NCBI GenBank assembly: GCA_016195685.1
Contig: JACPZE010000013.1
Coordinates: forward strand, 1 to 39,797
DNA from: Candidatus Gottesmanbacteria bacterium
GTDB lineage: Bacteria; Patescibacteriota; Microgenomatia; 2-02-FULL-39-11
Length of the DNA: 39,797 bases
Direction: 5' to 3'
The notes beneath the pieces were generated by a model, which worked only from the letters and a program-made list of their open reading frames with translations, did no database searches and was not told the DNA's origin. Numbering within the stretch: the first letter of the stretch is position 1; each line of letters opens with the position of its first letter. The position numbers and the translations under genes were made by a program. Below, piece by piece: positions 20,430-26,676 of the stretch.

Positions 20430-21863
20430 TTACATATCTGCGTACAGATAGAATTCGTATGGAGTTGGCCTGATTGCTACTTCAGCTTGTTCTGTACGTT
20501 TCATAGATACCCACATGTCTAAAAAGTCCGGAGTAAATACCCCTCCCTCAAGTAAGAACTTATTATCTTTTTCCAAGGCATTCAGCGTTTCTGTAAGTGA
20601 CCCAGGAACACTTCTTACTTTTTTTGCATCTTCGGCAGAAAGTTCATAAATATTTTTATCCAAAGGTCCAAAACCAGATTTTACCGGATCAATCTTATTT
20701 TTTATCCCATCAAGCCCTGCCATAAGAAGGGCTGAGAAAGTCAAATACGGATTACTAGCTGTATCCGGTGGCCTAAACTCAATCCTTTTTGACTTGGAGT
20801 TTTTGGGGCCGGAGAAGTACATAGGTATCCTAACAGCAGCACTTCTGTTTCTTTTGGAAAATGCTACATTTACCGGCGCCTCATAATGGGGCACTAGTCT
20901 TCTGTAAGAATTTGTGGTTGGTGCACAAAATGCCAATAACGCATCTATGTGAGTCAATAATCCTCCGATATAATACAATGCGGTTTTAGAAAGTTCAGCC
21001 CAACCATTTTCATCATAAAACAAATTTTTACCGTTTTTCCATAAACTTTGGTGGGTATGCATACCGCTCCCGTTGTCACCAAAGACTGGTTTGGGCATAA
21101 AACTGACTACTTTCCCGTATTTTTTAGCAACATTTTTTACCACATATTTATAAATCAACACATTATCAGCCATCTTAAGCAAATTATCGTAACGCATGTC
21201 TATCTCACATTGTCCCGGTGCTGCTACTTCATGATGATGCATTTCTATGGGTATATTCCAAGCTTCCATAGTATTTACCATCTCGCTTCTTAAATCCTGT
21301 AGAGTATCTTGTGGAGGAACCGGAAAGTAACCTTCTTTGGGTCTTATTGTTATTTGAGTATTTGTTTCGGATTCATTCCCGCTATTCCAAGGAGCTTCAA
21401 TACTGTCTAAACTAAACCCACTTTTGTAGGGTTTTATATCATAAGATAAATGATTGAAAACGAAAAATTCCGCTTCAGGCCCCCAATAGCTTTTATCAGC
21501 AACTCCGGATTTTACCAGATACTTTTCCGCTTTTTTAGCTACATTTCTGGGATCTCGGGTAAAAGGCTCTTTCTTATCCGGATCATAAACATCACAGATT
21601 AAAGAAAGCGTAGGAATTTCATAAAAAGGATCCACGTGAGCGGTCGCTAGATCAGGCAGCAATAACATATCACTTTCATGAATTTCCTGAAATCCTTTTA
21701 TACTAGATCCGTCAAACCCGATTCCTTCTTTTGCGGCTCCTTCGTCAAACGCTGAAGGTGGTATAGAAGCGTGTTGCCAAACTCCTCTAGGATCTACAAA
21801 TTTCAAATCAACAATTTTTAATTCTTTTGACTTAATAAGACTTTTAATTTCTTTAAATGTCAT
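20430..21863 (-). CDS. glnA: glutamine synthetase type I
   Basis: ATP-dependent synthesis of glutamine from glutamate and ammonia. It has 477 residues with the N-terminal beta-grasp (VDLKFVDPRGVWQHASIP), then GIGFDGSSIKGF, the metal and ammonia site EVAAPGQCEIDMRYD, the ATP loop PKPVFGDNGSGMHTHQSLW, and RIEFRPPDTASNPYL. Y406 in KNIYELSAED aligns with the tyrosine adenylylated in GSI-beta enzymes, so covalent control is possible, though no adenylyltransferase is in view. Monocistronic: its own promoter, a structured leader with a terminator, and a strong 3' terminator. The start has AAGGGAG six bases before the ATG. Confidence 0.97.
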   Translation of the reverse strand: MTFKEIKSLIKSKELKIVDLKFVDPRGVWQHASIPPSAFDEGAAKEGIGFDGSSIKGFQEIHESDMLLLPDLATAHVDPFYEIPTLSLICDVYDPDKKEPFTRDPRNVAKKAEKYLVKSGVADKSYWGPEAEFFVFNHLSYDIKPYKSGFSLDSIEAPWNSGNESETNTQITIRPKEGYFPVPPQDTLQDLRSEMVNTMEAWNIPIEMHHHEVAAPGQCEIDMRYDNLLKMADNVLIYKYVVKNVAKKYGKVVSFMPKPVFGDNGSGMHTHQSLWKNGKNLFYDENGWAELSKTALYYIGGLLTHIDALLAFCAPTTNSYRRLVPHYEAPVNVAFSKRNRSAAVRIPMYFSGPKNSKSKRIEFRPPDTASNPYLTFSALLMAGLDGIKNKIDPVKSGFGPLDKNIYELSAEDAKKVRSVPGSLTETLNALEKDNKFLLEGGVFTPDFLDMWVSMKRTEQAEVAIRPTPYEFYLYADM

Positions 21864-21894
21864 ATTTTTCTCCCTTATTAATAAAATTGATAAT

Positions 21895-21965
21895 AAAAAA
21901 ATCTTCCTCAGGGTTACATTCCTTTGGAAGACTTCATCGTCTTCTTCGCTCCTTTGCGAAATAAT
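21895..21965 (-). promoter_or_regulatory. glnA leader: candidate ANTAR-type two-hairpin antiterminator plus terminator
   Basis: Read on the minus strand from the predicted start point. Hairpin P1 is TTCGC-AAAGGA-GCGAA (21960-21945). Directly abutting is P2, GAAGAC-GATGAA-GTCTTC (21944-21927). Then comes a terminator hairpin, TCTTCC (21931-21926) with GGAAGA (21907-21902) and inner AGG/CCT pairs, followed by seven T (21901-21895). The terminator's 5' arm is the 3' arm of P2, so P2 and the terminator exclude each other. Two hexaloop hairpins with the second overlapping a terminator is the arrangement bound by ANTAR regulators. P1 has the expected A1 and G4 loop bases; P2 has G4 but G instead of A at position 1. 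A GAF-ANTAR gene lies at 23873-24589. Confidence 0.6.
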
Positions 21966-21971
21966 ATGGTT

Positions 21972-22001
21972 ATCCTAAAACAGTAGTGAATATTTTGTCA
22001 A
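21972..22001 (-). promoter_or_regulatory. glnA promoter
   Basis: Perfect TTGACA (22001-21996), 18-base spacer, TAGGAT (21977-21972) on the minus strand. Start of transcription is predicted near 21965, just before hairpin P1 of the leader, giving a ~100-base untranslated region. It is back-to-back with the transposase promoter, producing the inverted pair TTGTCAAG...CTTGACAA (21995-22032). Confidence 0.7.
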
Positions 22002-22025
22002 GCCCCTAATTTTGGCGCTGATCCC

Positions 22026-22035
22026 TTGACAACAA
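22026..22035. repeat. left copy of 10-bp direct repeat flanking the IS (probable target duplication)
   Basis: TTGACAACAA, repeated identically at 23072-23081 on the same strand, 11 bases outside the left GGTATAATA motif. An 8-base target duplication within it would fit the IS1595 family. Confidence 0.5.
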
Positions 22036-22054
22036 GTAAGAAGTATGGTATAAT
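22026..22054 (+). promoter_or_regulatory. consensus promoter of the transposase gene
   Basis: TTGACA (22026-22031), exactly 17 bases, TATAAT (22049-22054), with an upstream TGG extension. Both hexamers match consensus. The transposase ATG begins six bases after TATAAT, so the message would be leaderless. The TTGACA lies inside the direct repeat that flanks the element. Confidence 0.8.
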
Positions 22055-22060
22055 AAGGCT

Positions 22061-22960
22061 ATGAAAAATAAGTTTAGCCTGCGACAATATAAGAGAAAAT
22101 ATGGTACACATGAACAGTGCCTAGAAGCAATTAAAAGGCTCCGCTTCCCCGATGAGATGGATTGTCCGAAATGTAAACGGCTATCAGTTTTTTACCCTGT
22201 AAGAGGTCGTACAGCCTATGCTTGTAAGTTCTGCGGTTATCAAATATACCCTCTTGCAACTACTGTTTTTGAAAAAACCAGTACGCCTTTGGACCTCTGG
22301 TTTTTTGCTATGTATCTAATGGTACAGACACGTTCTGGAATATCTGCAAGACAACTTGAAAGAATGTTAGGAGTGACTTACAAAACCGCATGGAGAATTT
22401 GTCGCCAAATAAGACTACTTATGGCGGAAGCAAGTCTTATTCCTCTTACTGGTACTGTTGAGGCAGATGAAGGTTACATAGGAGGAAATACAAGAAATAG
22501 AAAGAGAAAATGGTTTAAGTCCTACTCTGAACAAAAGCAGATTATTCTCGGAATGGTACAAAGAGGTGGAAAAGCCTATTTAAGGCATATTCCTGATAGT
22601 AGTAGATACACAATAATTAATCAGATTAAACATTACGTGAGTCCTAAAACCAGAGTTATAACTGACCAATTTTCATCCTATGTCGGATTAGCGAAATATG
22701 GATACCAACATGATACGGTCAACCACCAAGAAACTTATGTGGTTAAAGATATTCATACCCAAAACGCTGAATGTCTTTGGTCAACGATCAAGCGAGGACT
22801 TTTTGGGGTTTATCGTGTGGTCTCTAAAAAATATTTACAGGCTTATATTGATGAATATGCGTGGAGATATAATTATAGAAATCTCAAGGGAATGATGTTT
22901 GAGAAATTACTAAGTCAAGTTATCGAGGTGAAAGCGATACAGCCCGCTTCAATAAAGTAA
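22061..22960 (+). CDS. IS1595-family (ISXO2-like) transposase
   Basis: 299-residue DDE-type transposase. N-terminal zinc ribbon with C35, C38, C55 and C58 (CPKC...CKFC), a helix-turn-helix-like region (GISARQLERMLGVTYKTAWR, 93-112), then the catalytic ISXO2-like core: D136 in VEADEGYIGG, D202 in VITDQFSSY, and N235/E237 in HTQNAECLWSTIKRG. The C-terminal AYIDEYAWRYNYRN is also typical. Apparently intact, so the element may be active. The ATG is six bases after a consensus TATAAT. The last 41 bases overlap a small ORF on the other strand. Confidence 0.93.
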   Translation: MKNKFSLRQYKRKYGTHEQCLEAIKRLRFPDEMDCPKCKRLSVFYPVRGRTAYACKFCGYQIYPLATTVFEKTSTPLDLWFFAMYLMVQTRSGISARQLERMLGVTYKTAWRICRQIRLLMAEASLIPLTGTVEADEGYIGGNTRNRKRKWFKSYSEQKQIILGMVQRGGKAYLRHIPDSSRYTIINQIKHYVSPKTRVITDQFSSYVGLAKYGYQHDTVNHQETYVVKDIHTQNAECLWSTIKRGLFGVYRVVSKKYLQAYIDEYAWRYNYRNLKGMMFEKLLSQVIEVKAIQPASIK

Positions 22961-23048
22961 GGAAGTCTGCTTTTGAATTTTCTCTGCCACCTTTTTTAAA
23001 CCAATCTCTTAATTTTTTGTCTTTAGCAGAAAAACTTTTCCTTTTCAT
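22920..23048 (-). CDS. 42-residue basic protein at the IS right end
   Basis: Short ORF from the ATG at 23048: lysine- and arginine-rich, beginning MKRKSFSAKDKKLRDWF, then KKGGRENSKADFLTLLKRAV. It looks like a compact two-helix basic peptide; no named family recognised. TATAAT (23060-23055) lies six bases before this ATG in the same GGTATAATA-N5-ATGAAAA module as the transposase start, so expression is plausible. The frame is open to 23105, but the -10 placement favours 23048. It overlaps the transposase 3' end tail-to-tail by 41 bases. It may be an IS passenger or regulator, or a by-product of the inverted terminal sequence. Confidence 0.5.
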   Translation of the reverse strand: MKRKSFSAKDKKLRDWFKKGGRENSKADFLTLLKRAVSLSPR

Positions 23049-23071
23049 TTGTCTATTATACCACTTGATTT

Positions 23072-23081
23072 TTGACAACAA
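23072..23081. repeat. right copy of 10-bp direct repeat flanking the IS (probable target duplication)
   Basis: TTGACAACAA, identical to 22026-22035, 9 bases outside the right inverted GGTATAATA motif. Confidence 0.5.
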
Positions 23082-23085
23082 AACT

Positions 23086-23120
23086 AGTACGCTTGTTGCC
23101 AGCACACAACAAGCAGTACT
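23086..23120. repeat. strong inverted repeat beside the IS
   Basis: AGTAC-GCTTGTTG pairs with CAACAAGC-A-GTACT around the 8-base loop CCAGCACA: a 13-bp stem with one bulged A. No T run follows on the plus strand; on the minus strand it is followed by AGTTTTGTTG, so it could be a weak terminator for minus transcripts entering the IS. Function not recognised. Confidence 0.55.
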
Positions 23121-23158
23121 TATAGGAATCTTTGGAATGAGGCTAAAAAGTCTAAAAG

Positions 23159-23188
23159 TTGAAATTGTTACTTAAGATAGAATATAAT
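23159..23188 (+). promoter_or_regulatory. promoter of the candidate structured RNA
   Basis: TTGAAA (23159-23164), 18 bases, perfect TATAAT (23183-23188). Transcription would start near 23195. No plausible ORF follows; a long hairpin with a T-rich tail does. Confidence 0.55.
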
Positions 23189-23194
23189 ACACTA

Positions 23195-23301
23195 CTGGAA
23201 AAATACGGCCTGTCGGCTAGGACGAGTGTCACGAATCTGTGTAGAGTTGAGAAACTATACTTACATTCCTCATCCTAGCCGAAAGGCCGCATTTATTTTT
23301 T
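23195..23301 (+). ncRNA. candidate ~105-nt structured RNA with intrinsic terminator
   Basis: From the predicted start the RNA can fold into one long closing stem: CGGCC (23206-23210) with GGCCG (23285-23289), a TG/AA internal loop, TCGGCTAGGA (23213-23222) with TCCTAGCCGA (23273-23282), one C/A mismatch, then GAG with CTC. An inner arm GTGTA-GTT closed by a GAGA (GNRA) tetraloop with AAC-TATAC is possible at ~23240-23260. The long stem is followed by ATTTATTTTTT, as in an intrinsic terminator. It matches no class I know (not SRP, 6S, tmRNA or RNase P). The reverse strand also gives a T run after the stem, so it may instead, or additionally, terminate the minus-strand gene ending at 23300. Confidence 0.45.
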
Positions 23302-23731
23302 ACCCGCTTTTCAATTTAACATAAAAAACAATTTCGAATTCTGGATTCTCTTTTCTTATTCTTGGTATTGCCGCCATAACCTCTTTTATTGTAATTTCAT
23401 GATTACCTCCAGTTGCTGGAGCGACTGCGGAATAATTTTTGCTATTACTTGTGCCATTGAGATTCCCCTTTATTCTTTCCAAAGCTAACTTACCCGCTTC
23501 TTTTAATTTTATACCTACTAGGATGGTCGTATGACCTCTCTTTTCATATTTTGGCTCAATAAGGTTAAGACGTTTCATATAGGTAGTTTTATTACCTAGC
23601 CATCTTTTATTTTTATCCATATCTTCGAGATTACGTTTAGAGGCAATAAATATATCCCTTAATGAGACCTCATCACCAGAAGTATTTGAGTAGAATGTTT
23701 TTAAATAATTTGTAGCTGTTTGTATTTTCAT
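23300..23731 (-). CDS. hypothetical protein, possible winged-helix regulator
   Basis: 143 residues, no named family recognised. The first ~95 residues (LKTFYSNTSGDEVSLRDIF..., then NKTTYMKRLNLIEPKYEKRG, then KLKEAGKLALERI) have the helix-helix-wing rhythm of a winged-helix domain. A Ser/Asn/Ala-rich linker at ~95-110 leads to a short C-terminal part (ITIKEVMAAIPRIRKENPEF). It is preceded by paired palindromes around its promoter, consistent with autoregulation. The stop codon lies in the T tract of the adjacent RNA hairpin. Regulator role is inference. Confidence 0.6.
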   Translation of the reverse strand: MKIQTATNYLKTFYSNTSGDEVSLRDIFIASKRNLEDMDKNKRWLGNKTTYMKRLNLIEPKYEKRGHTTILVGIKLKEAGKLALERIKGNLNGTSNSKNYSAVAPATGGNHEITIKEVMAAIPRIRKENPEFEIVFYVKLKSG

Positions 23732-23742
23732 ATTGAATACAT

Positions 23743-23794
23743 ATTATCACCTTTTTAAGGTCTGTCAAGAATCGCCCTAAGACCTTATGAAGGT
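23743..23794 (-). promoter_or_regulatory. promoter with paired palindromic operators (ACCTT-N3-AAGGT)
   Basis: Minus strand: TTGACA (23768-23763), 16 bases, then TAATAT (about 23746-23741), nine bases before the ATG at 23731. Two 13-bp palindromes of the same form, ACCTTTTTAAGGT (23749-23761) and ACCTTATGAAGGT (23782-23794), are 33 bp apart centre to centre, about three helical turns. The first occupies the spacer between -35 and -10 and the second lies just upstream of -35: a classic repressor arrangement. A related everted pair, AAGGT-TT-ACCTT, sits at 23845-23856. Confidence 0.55.
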
Positions 23795-23872
23795 TAATGG
23801 GGAAGATAGGTTATTATGACAATAAAAAGCGAGTTTTACCGTTGAAGGTTTACCTTACTTGTTCTCAAGGGA

Positions 23873-24589
23873 TTAGCTCCCTAATTTTAATCTATCGGCC
23901 AAAATTACAGCTTCTGCTACTTCCTTAAAGGACTTCCGGCTATTCATGCTTTCTTTTTGCAGCATCCGATAAGCTTCATTTTCACTCAAGTTATTTTTTT
24001 TCATGAGTACTCCTTTTGCTTTCTCGATAACTTTTCGAAATTCCAAAGCTTCTTTTAGTACCATAGATTGTTCGACCAACAAGGCGTTTTCTACTGCTCC
24101 TCCGACCAATTTTCCTATTGCAGTAAGTAAATTTATTTCCATTTTAGTATGTGCATGTTTTTTTTGATGCTGTACATTGATTACACCTGTCACATTGCGC
24201 TTATAGACGATCGGTACCGAAAGAAATGCTTCAAATCTATCTTCCGGCAAACTTCTGAAAAATTTGAATCTTGCATCCCTGTTGGCTCCTTTTGAGATAG
24301 CAACTTCGGTTTTTTCTTTTGCCACCCAACCTGTAATTCCCTCTCCCAGTTTCATGGTAATCCTTTGGAGTAAATCAGCGTGGGGATTCTTCGATGCCCG
24401 CAAAACCAACTCATTTTTATTTGTATCGAGAATATAGATAAGGCATGAATCCGCTTTGGATATCTCTGAAGCCAGTTTAACTATTTCTTTCAAAAGTTCA
24501 TCTATTTCCAGGCTATGGACAGATTGCGCTACAGTGTATAAAAACTGTAATTCTTTTTTCAGCTCTATTAGGCTTTTATTTTTTATCAT
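23873..24589 (-). CDS. GAF-ANTAR RNA-binding antiterminator
   Basis: 238 residues: a GAF sensor domain (about 20-170; LASEISKADSCLIYILD, LGEGITGWVAKEK, FLSVPIVYKRNVTGVINVQ) followed by an ANTAR domain (about 178-233; VIEKAKGVLMKKNNLSENEA, then YRMLQKESMNSRKSF and KEVAEAVI). ANTAR domains bind paired hexaloop RNA hairpins and prevent transcription termination, often at nitrogen-metabolism genes. There is no receiver domain, so the input is probably a small ligand at GAF or partner binding. Start codon overlaps the gatD stop as ATGA; last gene of polX-htpX-murT-gatD. Likely target: the glnA leader ~2 kb away (inference). Confidence 0.9.
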   Translation of the reverse strand: MIKNKSLIELKKELQFLYTVAQSVHSLEIDELLKEIVKLASEISKADSCLIYILDTNKNELVLRASKNPHADLLQRITMKLGEGITGWVAKEKTEVAISKGANRDARFKFFRSLPEDRFEAFLSVPIVYKRNVTGVINVQHQKKHAHTKMEINLLTAIGKLVGGAVENALLVEQSMVLKEALEFRKVIEKAKGVLMKKNNLSENEAYRMLQKESMNSRKSFKEVAEAVILADRLKLGS

Positions 24590-25332
24590 AATCTTTTTAG
24601 CATGAAATCATGGGCTTTCCATTCTAATTCATCGTCCAAAGGCTCTAATTCTACATCTTTTTGGTATTTTATTTCAAGCGCACACCCAATCAGCCAATCG
24701 GCAAGATGCGGATTTTTAGAAAGAATAGGGCCGTGGAAATAACTGCCGATTGCATTTTTATATACGGCACCTTCGTATCCGTCTTCACCGTTATTACCAA
24801 ATCCCTTTATGACTTTTGCGAATGGCTTCAACTTTGCTCCTAAAGAAGTTCTTCCTCCATGATTTTCAAAACCAACAATCGTTTTCCCATTTAATTCCTT
24901 TATGTTGATTATTTCTGCAGAAATGTCGCCGATCAAACGTTTCGCTTGGTCACCTAAATGTTTAGTTGTTAGATCCAATATACCTGGTCCGGGTATGTCA
25001 GCGCCTTTATAGGGTCTATAATAATGACCTACAGCCTGATATGCCGCACAGACGAAAAGAGAGGGGATATTTTCCTCAACCATTTTTTTTATCACCGGAC
25101 CTTTATTTTTCAAAAAATCTCCTCCTGCTAATTTTTGTTGTCTATCCTGGGCTCCACCCATAAAAATCACATCACATTTATTTAATTCTTTTACCGATGT
25201 TTCCAGAGTAATATTTTTCACTTCCACATCAATATGCCGTATCTGGCATCTTTGCGTTAAGCAAATAATATTACCGCGGTCACCATAAGTAGACATTAAA
25301 TCTCGATATAACCACGCAATCTTAAGTTTCAT
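24586..25332 (-). CDS. gatD: lipid II isoglutaminyl synthase, glutaminase subunit GatD
   Basis: 248-residue CobB/CobQ-like glutamine amidotransferase. With MurT it amidates the alpha-carboxyl of D-glutamate in lipid II. Signature start LKIAWLYRDLMSTYGDRGN, nucleophile C95 in LFVCAAYQ, and H200 in SYFHGPILSKNPHLAD, matching the catalytic Cys and His of the characterised Staphylococcus enzyme. The segment IPGPGILDLTTK is also typical. ATGA overlaps at both ends tie it to murT and the ANTAR gene. The substrate glutamine links it to glnA. Confidence 0.93.
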   Translation of the reverse strand: MKLKIAWLYRDLMSTYGDRGNIICLTQRCQIRHIDVEVKNITLETSVKELNKCDVIFMGGAQDRQQKLAGGDFLKNKGPVIKKMVEENIPSLFVCAAYQAVGHYYRPYKGADIPGPGILDLTTKHLGDQAKRLIGDISAEIINIKELNGKTIVGFENHGGRTSLGAKLKPFAKVIKGFGNNGEDGYEGAVYKNAIGSYFHGPILSKNPHLADWLIGCALEIKYQKDVELEPLDDELEWKAHDFMLKRL

Positions 25333-26669
25333 AAAATTTTTCTCCCTTTTAATATTTTTCTTACTTCCAACATCGCGGAATATGTTGCTAAAATAAAAAG
25401 CGTTTTCTCTTTTTTAGGGCTTAAAATGCAAAAATCCAATGCTTTCTTTAGATCTTCATAAATTAAAATTGGTCTCTGTGGAAGATTAACTGCATTTTCC
25501 GGTAATTTATGTATTTGCCGAGAATATTTTATCCTAAGGGCCAAATCATAAACTCTGTCACCACTTACTACCGGGGTAATATAAAAAGGCAACATTTCAA
25601 AGTCTACATCCCAAATCCAACTCACATCTCGCCCGTCGGGGATCCGGTCGTTTAAAACAAATAAAATTTCTTCAGCTCCCTGTGAAAGTATAGTTCGTAA
25701 AGATTCATTAAATCCGGCAGGATTTTTGGACAGAAAAATTTTTATCTTTTTCCCGTGTATTTCGATTTCTTCTTGCCTTCCGAATGCAGGCAAAAAATCT
25801 GTAAATGCTTCTTTGATTTTTTCACTATCTATCCCTAAGCACAAAGCTGTAGCAACACAAGCCAAAGTATTGTATCGATTGTAGACTCCAGATAGAGGAG
25901 AAGGCCACTCACTTACCTGCGGATTTGGCCTTTTTTCGCCGCATTTTTCGCATTTCCATATGCCTATATGGGAATAATAAATCCCATCATAAGTTAACCT
26001 GTTTCCGCAATTTAAACAAAATATCGAATCAGTCGCATGCTCAGGTCCATCTAAAAAAAGCTTAGTATTATTTAAACCAAAATAAACCACTTTTTGCTTT
26101 ATATTTTTACCTAGATAAGCAATTTGGGGATCATCGCTGTTTAATATAATTTTTGCTTCTTTGGGCAACATCTTGATCGCATTTGTCCATTTTTCGGCAA
26201 TCACATCGACTTCCCCATACCTATCTAATTGATCCCTAAACAAATTTAAAAAAACGATAACCAATTGCTTATCCCGAGAGAAATCGAGGGAGAAATTTGA
26301 AATTACAGCCGGAAAGCTATTCTCGTCTACTTCAAATACTCCCCAATCCCTATCTAACTTACCCCACCATGATATTTGTTGGATAAATGCTGAAGCTATA
26401 CCGTTTAGAAGATTAGCCCCGCTATCGTTATGCAATACTTCATATCCCTGGTGTTGCAGAATGTTTCTGATCATCAAAGAAGTCGTTGTCTTTCCATTTG
26501 TGCCGGCCACAATAATTACTCCTTTTTTAAGTTTTACTGAAAAAAATCTGATTATATTGGGATTTAATTTTAAAGCAATTTCTCCTGGCCAGGTTCCACC
26601 GCTTCCGATTTTTAAAATTCGACTGATATAAAAAACCAGCTTTCCCAATAATATAAGCGGCAAATTCAT
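25329..26669 (-). CDS. murT: lipid II isoglutaminyl synthase, ligase subunit MurT
   Basis: 446-residue Mur-ligase-like ATPase that activates the lipid II D-glutamate carboxylate for amidation by GatD-derived ammonia. P-loop GTNGKTT at 56-62, central Mur ligase domain, a four-cysteine zinc ribbon (C218, C221, C240, C243) characteristic of MurT, and a C-terminal DUF1727 domain with LNDRIPDGRDVSWIWDVDFE carrying the conserved aspartate. Seven bases after htpX; overlaps gatD. Shows that the organism makes an amidated peptidoglycan. Confidence 0.94.
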   Translation of the reverse strand: MNLPLILLGKLVFYISRILKIGSGGTWPGEIALKLNPNIIRFFSVKLKKGVIIVAGTNGKTTTSLMIRNILQHQGYEVLHNDSGANLLNGIASAFIQQISWWGKLDRDWGVFEVDENSFPAVISNFSLDFSRDKQLVIVFLNLFRDQLDRYGEVDVIAEKWTNAIKMLPKEAKIILNSDDPQIAYLGKNIKQKVVYFGLNNTKLFLDGPEHATDSIFCLNCGNRLTYDGIYYSHIGIWKCEKCGEKRPNPQVSEWPSPLSGVYNRYNTLACVATALCLGIDSEKIKEAFTDFLPAFGRQEEIEIHGKKIKIFLSKNPAGFNESLRTILSQGAEEILFVLNDRIPDGRDVSWIWDVDFEMLPFYITPVVSGDRVYDLALRIKYSRQIHKLPENAVNLPQRPILIYEDLKKALDFCILSPKKEKTLFILATYSAMLEVRKILKGRKIL

Positions 26670-26676
26670 TTTTAAA

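Larger units (their letters stand above)
22036..23071 (+). mobile_element. IS1595-family insertion sequence (boundaries approximate)
   Basis: Contains one transposase gene and a small reverse ORF. A 10-base direct repeat TTGACAACAA lies at 22026-22035 and 23072-23081; IS1595-family elements make 8-base target duplications, so these probably contain the duplication. Near both ends is the same sequence in inverted orientation: GGTATAATA-N5-ATGAAAA at 22047-22067 (plus) and 23062-23042 (minus), 16 of 16 fixed bases identical. The outermost ~10 bases at each end match poorly, so exact ends are uncertain by a few bases. The element sits between glnA and the upstream genes without damaging the glnA promoter. 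Confidence 0.6.

Noticed and set aside
21895-21965. glnA leader as a glutamine riboswitch
   Set aside because: I could not find the conserved core bases of the known glutamine-binding glnA RNA; the two-hexaloop plus terminator layout fits an ANTAR target better.
23195-23301. SRP, 6S or tmRNA identity for the structured RNA
   Set aside because: It lacks the SRP domain IV signature, the 6S central bubble and any tRNA-like end.
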